Positions 1-8,006 of a stretch of DNA of 64,000 nucleotides are shown piece by piece (position 1 is the first letter of the stretch; the number at the start of each line of letters is the position of its first letter). Both the position numbers and the translations under genes were made by a program. The notes under the pieces are model-generated. The model was not told the origin of the DNA. It made no database searches and worked only from the letters and a program-made list of their open reading frames with translations. Location: contig NZ_CP113431.1 of the NCBI RefSeq assembly GCF_030506255.1, positions 2,294,001 through 2,358,000 on the forward strand, in the 5' to 3' direction. The stretch is from Nocardioides sp. Arc9.136. Its GTDB lineage: Bacteria; Actinomycetota; Actinomycetes; Propionibacteriales; Nocardioidaceae.

Positions 1-381
1 CTTCCCGGGTGCGTCCCACAGATTCAGGTCCGCGCGAGCCCACAGCGTGGTGTCGGCGCCGCGAACGGCAGCACGCGTGGCATCGGCCGACAGCAGCCGA
101 TCAACCCTGCTGGGCTGGCGTTCGAGTCGCGATGCCGAGCGCGAGACCACCTGATGGCGTTCCTCGGCACGGAGCCAGGACGCACCGATCGCGCCGATGG
201 CTGCGGGTTCGGCGCCACGTCCGGCGGCGGTTGCGGTCGAGTCGTCGACTCCAGGGATGTCGGCAGCACTCACGGCGCCCACCGCAACCACGGCGACCGT
301 GACGCTCGCAGCCAGCGGCGCGCAAACACGACGGCTCAGCGTCAAAGGGCGCCGTTGACGTTTGTGTCGGCCCTGGGTCAC
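1..381 (-). CDS. Secreted protein, N-terminal part (runs off the window)
   Basis: Only the first 127 codons are present; the frame is open to the left edge. The GTG start at 381 has an AAGGA box about 8 nt upstream. The N-terminus is strongly basic (KRQRR), followed by a hydrophobic stretch ending in AVSAAD, which reads as a Sec signal peptide; no lipobox is seen. A spacer rich in Ala, Asp and Arg follows. From about residue 105 the sequence (LWARADLNLWDAPG) resembles the opening of the SH3-like domains in exported actinobacterial cell-wall proteins. Function is not known. The reading frame, signal peptide and RBS agree, so I consider the gene real, but the domain call is tentative. Confidence 0.6.
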   Translation of the reverse strand, partial: MTQGRHKRQRRPLTLSRRVCAPLAASVTVAVVAVGAVSAADIPGVDDSTATAAGRGAEPAAIGAIGASWLRAEERHQVVSRSASRLERQPSRVDRLLSADATRAAVRGADTTLWARADLNLWDAPGK

Positions 382-481
382 GGCTGGTCCTTTCCAACGA
401 GCGACGCTTCGCCGCCGGCGTTGCAATCGCGGTCGGTCAGCACCCTGATCGACGCGCCGGGTTTGATCTTCATGACCATGC

Positions 482-614
482 TCAGCGCCCCGCCAAGAAG
501 GGGGACGCGCCCACCTCGAGCGCGACGAGGACTGCGAAAACCCCGATCAAGGCCGCAACGCCGATCCATGCCCTGCGATGGCGTCGGGAACTGGCTCAGA
601 TTGAAGTCGTTCAC
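482..614 (-). pseudogene. Small membrane protein, frameshifted
   Basis: A GTG at 614 has a strong AGGAGA box 6 nt upstream and begins MNDFNLSQ. That frame soon turns into Arg/Cys-rich nonsense. The neighbouring frame encodes a clear single transmembrane segment (AWIGVAALIGVFAVLVALE) and stops at 482-484. The likely original gene was a peptide of about 40 residues with one membrane helix, now split by a one-base shift. It lies just upstream of the secreted-protein start at 381 on the same strand. Confidence 0.4.
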
Positions 615-925
615 GCTTGTCTCCTGGGGCTTCGCAGCACTCAGCCGCGATCATCTGGATTCCTCATCCTCGGAAGGAACCCGAGCATGCATAGCAGTCG
701 GGCGCTGGGGCGGTCGTGGGGCTGGTGCGCAGCCGTGAGCCGCGCGTATGCCCCGGTAGCTGTCGACTTCGCCTACTACTATCATACCTAGTACATGAAT
801 GGCGTCGGTGCCGGCCAGGTGGACTGGCGGACGCTATCGCGTGTTTGGCATGTGGCAGTCCGGCGCCTGGGGCTTGGCCTAGGGCAGGTATCGGCCTCCT
901 GAACTCTTGGTCGCCGACATGCACT

Positions 926-1054
926 CGTTCGACCCCGGTCGGCCGCCTCTCGGCAGGAGGTCGCCGTCCGACGTACGGCAGTTGCTCGCCGCTGCGGAAC
1001 CTTGCCAGCTTGCGCGGCGAACCCGGCCTGGTTGCCGTGGTTGCGGTTCTGCTC
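926..1054 (+). pseudogene. Remnant of the 'fenitrothion hydrolase-like' membrane protein
   Basis: The plus-strand translation contains SPLRNLASLRGEPGLVAVVA, nearly identical to an internal segment of the intact membrane protein encoded at 5220-6710 on the other strand (SPLRNLAGLRGEPGLVAVVA). Upstream residues STPVGRLS..RRP also align with STLVGHLS..RRP of the intact copy. No start or stop of its own fits. This is a decayed second copy of that gene in opposite orientation. Confidence 0.7.
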
Positions 1055-1080
1055 GATCCAGACGCCGCTGAGCGGAAGGG

Positions 1081-1125
1081 TTGTGGAACCACGACAGGCG
1101 TCGATAGTATCGCCACATGGCGATA
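1081..1125 (+). promoter_or_regulatory. Promoter and palindromic operator of the CmtR-like operon
   Basis: A perfect 8-bp inverted repeat, TATCGCCA-CA-TGGCGATA, spans 1108-1125 and includes the ATG at 1117. A -10-like TAGTAT (1105-1110) with TTGTGG (1081-1086) 18 bp upstream would start transcription at or next to the ATG, giving a leaderless mRNA. There is no ribosome-binding site before 1117, which fits. A dyad over the -10 and start codon is a natural binding site for the sensor encoded here. Confidence 0.6.
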
Positions 1126-1491
1126 AATGAGTTGGAGGAGTGGCCGGCTGAGTCCGCGGGTCTGTTGGCAGCCGCGGCCCTGTTCCACGGGTTCAGCGAT
1201 CCGTCACGGCTGGCGATCCTGCGGCATCTTGCGCTGGGCGAGCACCGGGTGACCGACCTGACGGCCCACGTGGGCCTCGCGCAGTCGACGGTCTCCAAGC
1301 ACCTGTCGTGCCTCAAGGAGTGCGGGCTGGTCACCTCCCGTCCGCAGGGGCGGGCCTCGATCTTCTCCCTGACACGCCCCGAGGCGCTGATGGAGGTCTG
1401 GGCGGCCGCGGAGAAGCTGCTGGATCTCACCGGGGACGCGGTCGCGCTGTGCCCCAACTACGGCGCCGAGACCCTCAAGGACGAGCGATGA
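1117..1491 (+). CDS. ArsR/SmtB-family metal sensor, CmtR-like
   Basis: This 124-residue winged-helix repressor probably controls the efflux genes that follow. The HTH lies around residues 45-75 (VTDLTAHVGLAQSTVSKHL). CmtR of Mycobacterium binds Cd/Pb with two Cys in the recognition-helix region and one Cys near the C-terminus. The same pattern is visible here: SCLKECGL and LCPNYG. The downstream CDF gene begins inside its stop codon (ATGA overlap), so the two are translationally coupled. The start codon lies inside a palindrome and lacks an RBS, so translation is probably leaderless. A close paralog is at 13677. Confidence 0.9.
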   Translation: MAINELEEWPAESAGLLAAAALFHGFSDPSRLAILRHLALGEHRVTDLTAHVGLAQSTVSKHLSCLKECGLVTSRPQGRASIFSLTRPEALMEVWAAAEKLLDLTGDAVALCPNYGAETLKDER

Positions 1492-2357
1492 GCAACCCGG
1501 CCACCACCAGCACTTCCGCGAGCGACACCGTTGAGGCGACGCCGCGGGCGGCGCTGTCCGCCACGGAGCGGGCACGTCTCGGCCGCCGCGCCCAGCTCCT
1601 CGCCGGCGCGGCGGTGACCTACAACGTCGTCGAGGCGGTCATCGCCATCGCCGCCGGACTGGCCGCCGGGTCGGTCGCCCTAGTTGGGTTCGGCCTGGAC
1701 TCGGTGGTCGAGGTCTCCTCGGGCCTCATCATCTTGTGGCAGTTCCGGCATGCCTTGCCGGAGTCGCGCGAACGGCAGGCGCTACGCGCGATGGCGGTCT
1801 CTTTCTTCGCGCTGGCCGCCTACGTGACGTTCGAGTCGGTCCGCGCACTGGCGACCGGAAGCGACCCGGACACCTCCACGGTCGGCATCGCCTTGGCGGC
1901 CGCGTCCCTCCTCGTGATGCCGTTCCTCTCAGTCGCACAGCGCCGCACCGGACGAGCACTGTCGTCCTCGACCGTGGTGGCCGACTCAACCCAGACACTG
2001 CTGTGCACCTACCTGTCCGCGGTGCTGCTGGTGGGGCTGGTGCTGAACGCGACGCTGGGCTGGTCATGGGCCGACCCCATCGCGGGGCTGGTCATCGCTG
2101 TCGTCGCGCTTCGCGAGGGCCTCGAGGCCTGGCGTGGTGAGGCCTGCGGCTGCGGCCCCGCCGGCCTCGGCGCAGCAAGCGCGGACGGATGTGGTGGCGG
2201 GTGTGGTGCCGGCTGCCAGGACGAATGCTGTCAGACCACCGACATTGCCACTGCGGCAGACCGTCGGGCCCTCCTGCCGCAGGCGATGCCGGCTGGCGGT
2301 AGGTCGGATGCCGGAGAGGACGACGGCTGCGGTGCGGGATGCGGGTGCGCACGATGA
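1488..2357 (+). CDS. CDF-type cation efflux protein with Cys-rich tail
   Basis: This 289-residue inner-membrane transporter has about six hydrophobic segments (roughly residues 35-215). The motif GLDSVVEVSSG and the later VVADSTQT carry the acidic positions that bind the cation in CDF proteins. The ATG at 1488 overlaps the repressor stop, and this start removes an unlikely Arg-rich extension. The C-terminal 70 residues are unusual: ten Cys in Gly-rich clusters (CGCG, CGGGCGAGC, ECC, CGAGCGC), where most CDF members carry His-rich or ferredoxin-like tails. This suggests a cytosolic thiolate metal-collecting tail for soft metals such as Cd, Zn or Pb. Its stop overlaps the next CDF gene. Confidence 0.85.
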   Translation: MSNPATTSTSASDTVEATPRAALSATERARLGRRAQLLAGAAVTYNVVEAVIAIAAGLAAGSVALVGFGLDSVVEVSSGLIILWQFRHALPESRERQALRAMAVSFFALAAYVTFESVRALATGSDPDTSTVGIALAAASLLVMPFLSVAQRRTGRALSSSTVVADSTQTLLCTYLSAVLLVGLVLNATLGWSWADPIAGLVIAVVALREGLEAWRGEACGCGPAGLGAASADGCGGGCGAGCQDECCQTTDIATAADRRALLPQAMPAGGRSDAGEDDGCGAGCGCAR

Positions 2358-3370
2358 CCGGCACCGGCACCGATGCACAGCGCCGCGACGCCAACCGCCC
2401 GTCCGCCCCGTCGGCTACCGGGCCGGCGGCCGGTCCGGTAGGGGGGTCGGCGCGGTCTCAGCACGGGCATTCGCACGCCGCCGCTGACCTGATCGACCAT
2501 CGCGGCCGGCTGGCCCTGGTCCTGGGGATCACGGTCACGGTGCTGGTCGTCGAGGTGGTCGGCGCGGTCATCTCGGGCAGCCTCGCGCTGCTCGCGGATG
2601 CCGCGCACATGCTTACCGACGTCGCCGGCCTCACTCTGGGACTCATCGCCGCGGTCCTGGCCCGCCGCCCGGCGACCCCCGCACGGACCTGGGGCTACCG
2701 GCGCGCCGAGGTGCTCGGCGCCGCCGCGCAGGCCGCGGTGCTGCTCGCGGTGGGCATCTACGTCCTGGTCGAGGGTGTGCAGCGGCTGATCTCCCCGCCC
2801 GAGGTCACCTCGGGCGCGATGGTCGTCTTCGGCGCCGTTGGCCTGCTCGGCAACCTGATCGGCCTGGCGCTGTTGGCCACCAGCCGCGGCGACAACCTGA
2901 ACATGCGCGCTGCGTTCCTTGAGGTCGTCAACGACGCGCTCGGCTCCGTCGCGGTCCTGGTCGCGGCCGCCGTGATCGCCACCACCGGGTGGCTTCGCGC
3001 CGACGCGATCGCGTCGCTGGTCATAGGGGTGCTCATCATCCCCAGGACGCTGCGCCTGCTCCGGGAGACCATCGACGTGCTGCTGGAGTCGACCCCCCGC
3101 GATCTGGACCTGACCATGGTCCGGTCCCGGCTGGAGTCCTTCCCGCACGTGCAAAGCGTGCACGACCTGCACGCGACCCAGGTAGCGACCGCGCTGCCGG
3201 TCTTCACCGCGCACGTCGTCGTCGACGACGCCTGCTTCCACGACGGGCACCTCGCCGAGCTGCTCGACGACATCCAGTCGTGCATGGCCGACGAGTTCGA
3301 CGTCGAGCACTCCACGATCCAGTTCGAGGCCGCCTCGCACGCTGCGCACGAGCCCCACACCCACGCCTGA
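2354..3370 (+). CDS. czcD: CDF-family Zn/Cd/Co efflux transporter, CzcD-like
   Basis: This 338-residue protein exports divalent cations by proton antiport. The ATG at 2354 overlaps the previous stop (ATGA). A His-containing N-terminal segment (HGHSHAAAD) precedes six membrane helices. The HxxxD metal site is seen in helix 2 (DAAHMLTD), and its partner site appears as EVVNDALGS in helix 5. The cytosolic C-terminal domain (about 240-325) has the usual fold signature (VQSVHDLHATQV), and a short His tail ends the protein. The sensor, the Cys-tailed CDF protein and this one form one operon. Confidence 0.92.
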   Translation: MTGTGTDAQRRDANRPSAPSATGPAAGPVGGSARSQHGHSHAAADLIDHRGRLALVLGITVTVLVVEVVGAVISGSLALLADAAHMLTDVAGLTLGLIAAVLARRPATPARTWGYRRAEVLGAAAQAAVLLAVGIYVLVEGVQRLISPPEVTSGAMVVFGAVGLLGNLIGLALLATSRGDNLNMRAAFLEVVNDALGSVAVLVAAAVIATTGWLRADAIASLVIGVLIIPRTLRLLRETIDVLLESTPRDLDLTMVRSRLESFPHVQSVHDLHATQVATALPVFTAHVVVDDACFHDGHLAELLDDIQSCMADEFDVEHSTIQFEAASHAAHEPHTHA

Positions 3371-3529
3371 AACCCCCGGCCCCGCACCCCCTGGGGCAAG
3401 CCCCCGCGACGCGACCCGGTCGAGCAGTCGCCCGCTGGCGGGCACGCCCTGCTCCGCGCACCTTCCTCGCGCGCGTCCGCCGGACCGGCGGGCTCACCAC
3501 CTCTCGGGCCCAACGCAAAGGAGTTCCCG

Positions 3530-4258
3530 ATGTCCGAGCAGTCCCTGTGGCCGGCCACCGCCCTGGTCATCTACGGCGCCTACCTCACCCTCGCGTTCCT
3601 GGCGCGAACCTTCCTGCAGTATCGCGCGACCGGTGACGGCGGCTTCCGCGGCATCTCCGGGCGCCCCGGCAGCGTGGAGTGGTTCGCCGGGGTCGGGTTC
3701 GTGGTCGCGCTGGTCGCCGGGGTCGCCGGTCCCGTGGCAGCCCTCTTCGGCCTGGGCCCGGTCGCGGCGCTGGAACAACGCTGGGTCGCGGTGACCGGGA
3801 CTGTCGTCGCGGTCGCCGGGGTGGTCGCCACGCTGCTGGTGCAGGGCCAGATGGGCGCGAGCTGGCGCATCGGCGTCGATGCCTCCGAGCAGACCGCGCT
3901 GGTGACCTCCGGCGCGTTCGCTTACGTGCGCAACCCGATCTTCACCGCGATGGCCGCCACCGGCGCCGGCCTCGCGGCAATGACCCCGAACGCGGTGTCC
4001 CTGACCGGGTTCGTGCTCCTGCTCGTCGCCCTCGAGCTGCAGGTCCGCGTCGTCGAGGAGCCCTACCTGCTCGCCACCCACACGACAGTCCCCGCCGGCC
4101 GCACCGGAAGCGCGACCGGGAGCCCGACCGGGAGCGTGGAGGAGGCGTCCTCGAGCTACGCGACGTACGCCGCCCGGGTTGGCCGGTTCGTGCCCGGCAT
4201 CGGGCGTATCGGGCGCACGTCGGACACGGGGGCCGTCGGGCCGCGCGCAACCGCCTGA
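3530..4258 (+). CDS. Isoprenylcysteine carboxyl methyltransferase-like membrane protein
   Basis: This 242-residue protein has about five membrane segments. The C-terminal part carries the hallmark of the ICMT/PEMT superfamily: RNPIF, then an EEPYLLATH motif. Such proteins are frequent partners of CDF genes in actinobacteria, but their substrate is unknown; bacteria lack prenylated CaaX proteins. An AAAGGAG box lies a few bases before the ATG. After EEPYLLATH, where the family normally continues directly, there is a low-complexity Thr/Gly/Ser insertion of about 20 residues before YATYAARVGRFVPG, possibly a local duplication or indel. It is probably co-transcribed with the CDF genes across a 159-bp gap. 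Confidence 0.8.
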   Translation: MSEQSLWPATALVIYGAYLTLAFLARTFLQYRATGDGGFRGISGRPGSVEWFAGVGFVVALVAGVAGPVAALFGLGPVAALEQRWVAVTGTVVAVAGVVATLLVQGQMGASWRIGVDASEQTALVTSGAFAYVRNPIFTAMAATGAGLAAMTPNAVSLTGFVLLLVALELQVRVVEEPYLLATHTTVPAGRTGSATGSPTGSVEEASSSYATYAARVGRFVPGIGRIGRTSDTGAVGPRATA

Positions 4259-4273
4259 GGGCGGGCCGACCAG

Positions 4274-4936
4274 CTACTGGGGATGCTGGGCGAGGAGCTC
4301 GGCGAGCCTGGTCGGGCTGACGTCGGCCGCCGACTCCAACGGGCCGATGTACGCGGCGACCACCTCACCATCCTCGACCAGCACCGTCGACGGGATCCCG
4401 TTCGGGCTCACCGCGGGCGCCAGGGAGCGCATGTACGCCGTCTCCGGGTCCGACCAGTTCGGGTAGGTCACCTCGTAATCGGCGATGAACTCGCGGGCGT
4501 ACTTGGCGAACCAGTCGACCGAGACACCGATCACCGCGACGTCCCCGCGGCCGGCGATGCCGGTCAACAGCGGCATCTCCTCCCGGCACGGGACACACCA
4601 GCTGGCCCAGAAGTTCACCAGCAGCGGCCGGCCCCCAGGCGACCCGGCTGCGCCGCTGACTTCGCTTCCGGCAGGCTTGTTCAAAGGGTCGCCGGGCGGC
4701 GCGACGAACTCGACCGGCTCAGCCGGGGCACGCCACCCCAACGACGGCCCGCCCGCCGTCCCGGTTACGTCCCCGTCGCCGGCGGTGTCGAGCGGCGCGC
4801 CCGTGCCCAACACCCGGTCCAGCGCCAGGAGCGCCGCCACGACAATAAGGACACTGCCGGCGGCGATGACCAGGCGCCGCAGCCCTCGTCGCTGGCGCGT
4901 CGCGGTGGGCTGCGCGTGCGGCTCACTGGGGTTCAT
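4274..4936 (-). CDS. Membrane-anchored TlpA/ResA-like thioredoxin
   Basis: This 220-residue thiol-disulfide oxidoreductase acts outside the membrane. An N-terminal anchor (about residues 22-42) is followed by a linker and a thioredoxin fold with WCVPC at the active site and the cis-Pro motif GIPST. Such proteins reduce cytochrome or copper-site apoproteins with electrons from CcdA, which is encoded upstream in the same operon. The ATG at 4936 overlaps the previous stop (TGATG); a GTG one codon earlier is possible. It is the last gene of a long minus-strand operon and converges with the methyltransferase-like gene 15 bp away. Confidence 0.88.
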   Translation of the reverse strand: MNPSEPHAQPTATRQRRGLRRLVIAAGSVLIVVAALLALDRVLGTGAPLDTAGDGDVTGTAGGPSLGWRAPAEPVEFVAPPGDPLNKPAGSEVSGAAGSPGGRPLLVNFWASWCVPCREEMPLLTGIAGRGDVAVIGVSVDWFAKYAREFIADYEVTYPNWSDPETAYMRSLAPAVSPNGIPSTVLVEDGEVVAAYIGPLESAADVSPTRLAELLAQHPQ

Positions 4937-5217
4937 CACGGATCCGTCCTGCTCTGGCTGGCCTGGCCGGGCTCCTCGGTGGCCCGGTTCCCGCTGGGTG
5001 CCAGCGCGGGGCCCGCGCCGGCACCGCTGTCGTCGTCGCTGTCGTTGCCGTTGTCACCCGATGGACGTCGCAGGACGGCAAACGCGCCGAGCGCCAGGAA
5101 CTGCCCGAATGCCAGGCCGAGGGTCGCTGCTACCTCGACGGGATGGAGCGGACCCAGGTGCAGCGCCGTTGGCGCCAGCGCCCGGGCGACCTCGGGACGG
5201 TGGAGTAGCGCGGTCAT
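4936..5217 (-). CDS. Small membrane protein of unknown function
   Basis: The protein has 93 residues starting at the ATG at 5217, two bases after the end of the multi-TM gene. One hydrophobic segment (around residues 28-50, VEVAATLGLAFGQFLALGAF) is followed by an Asp/Gly/Ser-rich soluble tail. I recognise no domain. Its position between the multi-TM protein and a TlpA-like thioredoxin, with tight coupling on both sides, suggests it is a partner of the membrane protein. Confidence 0.65.
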   Translation of the reverse strand: MTALLHRPEVARALAPTALHLGPLHPVEVAATLGLAFGQFLALGAFAVLRRPSGDNGNDSDDDSGAGAGPALAPSGNRATEEPGQASQSRTDP

Positions 5218-5219
5218 GG

Positions 5220-6710
5220 TCAGGCTCCGAAGAGGAGGTACAGGCCGGCGAACGTGTATAGCACCATGACGCACAGCAGCGGCAGCTGGCCGGTCAGGTG
5301 GTGCCGCTTGGGCAGCACCGCGAGCGCCCGGTCATGGGCGGCGATGACACCCAGGACGTGCCCGGTCACGATCGCGAGGACCTTCGTGCTTGCCAGGAAC
5401 GTCGGATGGTTCGAGAGCCAGTAGTTCACCTCGCCTCCCGCGGTGCCCAGCAGGTTCGCGCCCGTGCCCATCGGGTCGGAAAGCTGAATCAGGGTCTGCT
5501 GTCCGAACTCGACGAACAACGTCAGGTAGTGGGCCACCATGTACCCGACGATGATCGGCACCACCGAGTGCGCGAACACTCCGGGCAGCTGCCAGCGGGG
5601 CGTGCGTTGGTCGACCCCGGTCGCGGCGGTCGCGGCGGCGAACATCACACCGACCACGACACACAGGCCGACCAGCACCGCGGTGTTGACCAGCACCATG
5701 TTCGCGTCGGTGGACTGGGAGAACCGCAGCCAGAAGTTCCACCCCCGGAAGCTGTCGAACGCGGTCGACCCGAGCAGGATGGCGACCACCGCGACCAGGC
5801 CGGGTTCGCCGCGCAGCCCGGCCAGGTTCCGCAGCGGCGAGGCCAGCACGAGCGTCCCGTCGGGGCGCCGCGCCCACACCGAGAGGTGCCCGACCAGCGT
5901 GGAGTACACCTCGAACGGGTCCGCCCGGGCGACCCACCGAGTGCCGAACAGCAGGCCGCCCATGACGACGAACACCAAGTACAACGCGAACCACAACCGC
6001 ACCGGCGCCAGGTAGTTCGCGTCGGGGTAGACCAGCTCGAGCCACACGAACGCGAGCAGGCCCACGGCGGCCGGCCAGTAGCCGACCGACCCGGGCAGCC
6101 GCCCGAGCGCCCCGCCGTCGGTCTTGGGTGCGGCATCCCGGCCAGGGGTGTGTCCGGGGACCAGGCCGGCCAGCTGGCCGCGTTCGTCGCGGGTGGCGTG
6201 CCGTGCGGGGTCAGCGCCGCGGTTGACCAGGCGGTGGACCAGGAGGTGGATGGTCCGGGCGGGGCTGACCGCCCGGAAGAACGGGCCGAACAGCAGCGAG
6301 GCCGGCACGATGCCCACCCACAGCAGCACGAACACGACCCCGAACGTGGGGTTGATCAGCGAGTCCGGCCCGGCGACCGCCGCCCAGACGGTGTAGGCGA
6401 AGAAGACCAGCCCAAGGACGCGCAAGCCGGCGGCGAACCCGGCCGAGTCGACCAGTCGCGCCAGCGGCGTCGGCACCCGAATCCCTGCGTCGGCAGACAC
6501 CACGGACAGCCCCCGGTCGGCCTCACCGGGTGCGGGTGGTGTGTTGGTCCCGCGTCCCACTGCGGGGAGGGGCTGGGTGTAGCGGGGCCTGCGCCAGGCG
6601 AAGAGCAGGACGATGAAGGAGATGGTCAGGGCCGCGCTGCCCCCGGCGATCGCCAGGTTCGCCGGGATGGGGAGGTCCGAGGCGCCACCGAGGCCGTGTG
6701 CTTGCAGCAT
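5220..6710 (-). CDS. Multi-spanning membrane protein of the actinobacterial 'fenitrothion hydrolase-like' family
   Basis: This 496-residue protein has about ten hydrophobic helices and no recognisable catalytic motif. Databases often name this family after a fenitrothion hydrolase, but here it sits in a thiol-redox and cupredoxin operon, so a role in metal or respiratory protein maturation is more plausible (inference). Conserved-looking signatures include GPFFRAVSPART, SPLRNLAGLRGEPG, and a His-containing C-terminal helix pair (MVAHYLTLF, GHVLGVIAAHDRA). The ATG at 6710 overlaps the preceding stop. Two decayed copies of the gene occur elsewhere in the window (926-1054 and 19290-19355), so the family has been duplicated and lost here. 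Confidence 0.75.
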   Translation of the reverse strand: MLQAHGLGGASDLPIPANLAIAGGSAALTISFIVLLFAWRRPRYTQPLPAVGRGTNTPPAPGEADRGLSVVSADAGIRVPTPLARLVDSAGFAAGLRVLGLVFFAYTVWAAVAGPDSLINPTFGVVFVLLWVGIVPASLLFGPFFRAVSPARTIHLLVHRLVNRGADPARHATRDERGQLAGLVPGHTPGRDAAPKTDGGALGRLPGSVGYWPAAVGLLAFVWLELVYPDANYLAPVRLWFALYLVFVVMGGLLFGTRWVARADPFEVYSTLVGHLSVWARRPDGTLVLASPLRNLAGLRGEPGLVAVVAILLGSTAFDSFRGWNFWLRFSQSTDANMVLVNTAVLVGLCVVVGVMFAAATAATGVDQRTPRWQLPGVFAHSVVPIIVGYMVAHYLTLFVEFGQQTLIQLSDPMGTGANLLGTAGGEVNYWLSNHPTFLASTKVLAIVTGHVLGVIAAHDRALAVLPKRHHLTGQLPLLCVMVLYTFAGLYLLFGA

Positions 6711-7237
6711 CAGCGAACCTCGAGCTGGGCGATGACGATGCCGGTGTCGTGCTCCTCGATGTCGACCGCGCCGGGGTTGTCGACGGCGAGCTCGACGGTC
6801 GACGTGCCGGCCTGGAAGGGGATGACCTGCTCGGGACGGGAGTGCACATGCAGCTCCCCGGACCGGTCGGCGTCGAACGCGAGGGTGAGGGTCTCGCCGA
6901 CGGCGAGGTCCAGCGACGCGCCGTTCGGTTCGATGTTCGCGCCGCGCACGCGGACATCCAGCACCGGGCCCGCCGGCTCGGTCGGCTCAGCAGCCGGTGT
7001 CCTGGTGGACGCCGCGGTGCCGCCGCCCGGAGTCGGCGCGGCGCTCGCGGAGGGACCGGACGCGGAGGCCGAGGCTTCCGGCGCGCCGTCGTCACCGCTG
7101 TCCGCGCAGCCGGCGGACAGCAGCGTCGTGGCGGTGGCGAGCGCGGCGAGGCCGAGCCGGCCATGTCGCTGAGGCCGCCCGGGGCGCCCGTTGCGGGTGG
7201 TCGCGGTTCGAGGCGTGTGCGAGGGATGGCGGGGCAT
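6710..7237 (-). CDS. Cupredoxin-like lipoprotein
   Basis: This 175-residue exported lipoprotein has a basic N-terminus, a hydrophobic stretch and the lipobox LSAGC. After a Ser/Pro/Ala-rich linker, residues about 90-175 form a beta-rich domain containing LHVHSRPEQ, FQAGTSTVELAVDNPG and EEHDTGIVIAQLEV, the pattern of cupredoxin-like domains seen beside copper and cytochrome maturation genes. A canonical Cys ligand is absent, so an ordinary type-1 copper site is unlikely; HVH and EEH could bind metal. The stop overlaps the start of the multi-TM gene (TGATG), so the two are coupled. Confidence 0.78.
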   Translation of the reverse strand: MPRHPSHTPRTATTRNGRPGRPQRHGRLGLAALATATTLLSAGCADSGDDGAPEASASASGPSASAAPTPGGGTAASTRTPAAEPTEPAGPVLDVRVRGANIEPNGASLDLAVGETLTLAFDADRSGELHVHSRPEQVIPFQAGTSTVELAVDNPGAVDIEEHDTGIVIAQLEVR

Positions 7238-7307
7238 GAGCTCTCTCTTCGGCGTTGCGGTAGATGTCGTGCGGGAGATGGTTGGCTTCGTCAGCGGCGG
7301 GCGCTGA

Positions 7308-8000
7308 TTACAGGACGAGGGAGACCCAGTAGTCCCAGAACCGGTGGGCGACGAGGGCCAGAAGGATGGTGTAAGCGGCGGTGAGGATGACGCCGTGGTT
7401 GGCCAGCACCACCCGCCCGGGGGCGCTGTCGCGGGCCCGGGAGCCGAGGTGTCCGCGGTCCAGGTTGGTCAGGGTGACGTACCAAAACAGCGGGACGGTG
7501 ACCGCCCACACGACCATGCAGTACGGGCACAGGGCGTTGATGCGGTACAGCGACTGGAAGACCAGCCAGCCGATGAAGACGACCGCGAAGGTGACGCCGG
7601 CTTGCAGTCCGAGCCAGTACCACCGCGTCAGCCGGGCTCCGGCCAGCAGCGCGGCACCGGTGGCGGCGGCGACCGGGAACGCGGCCAGCCCGATGAGTGG
7701 GTTGGGGAATCCGAACAGCTCGGCCTGGTCGGTGCGCATGATCGAGCCGCAGTTCAGGACCGGGTTGATGCTGCACGAGGGCAGGTAGTTCTCATCGGCC
7801 AGCAGCGCGAGCTTCTCGACCGTCAGGACGAACGCGGCCAGCGCGCCGACGATGCCGCCGACCAGGAGCAGCCATGGCAAGGTCCGCGCGAACCGCGGCG
7901 GCCTGAACCCACCCGGGGCCCCAGGCGGCCAGGCGACGCCGGCCGCCTGGGCGGGTTCCCGTCCTCGTTCCTGAGCCGGGTGGGGCGTCGGTGAAGACAT
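7308..8000 (-). CDS. Vitamin K epoxide reductase (VKOR) family protein
   Basis: This 230-residue membrane protein re-oxidises DsbA-type oxidases and passes electrons to quinone, replacing DsbB in many actinobacteria. Five hydrophobic segments are visible. The redox CxxC is seen as CPYC (around residue 158), and the loop Cys pair as PSCSINPVLNC (around residues 75-85). The gene starts 6 bp after the DsbA-like gene, so the oxidase and its re-oxidant are co-expressed. A Pro-rich cytosolic N-terminus of about 40 residues precedes the first helix. Confidence 0.92.
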   Translation of the reverse strand: MSSPTPHPAQERGREPAQAAGVAWPPGAPGGFRPPRFARTLPWLLLVGGIVGALAAFVLTVEKLALLADENYLPSCSINPVLNCGSIMRTDQAELFGFPNPLIGLAAFPVAAATGAALLAGARLTRWYWLGLQAGVTFAVVFIGWLVFQSLYRINALCPYCMVVWAVTVPLFWYVTLTNLDRGHLGSRARDSAPGRVVLANHGVILTAAYTILLALVAHRFWDYWVSLVL

Positions 8001-8006
8001 CGCCGT

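Noticed and set aside
154..738. Plus-strand frame of 194 codons near the left edge
   Set aside because: Low-complexity Arg/Ser/Pro sequence opposite a better-supported secreted-protein start with RBS and signal peptide.
5220..6710. Function as a fenitrothion (organophosphate) hydrolase
   Set aside because: No hydrolase motif is visible and the context is thiol redox; the label is used only as a family nickname.
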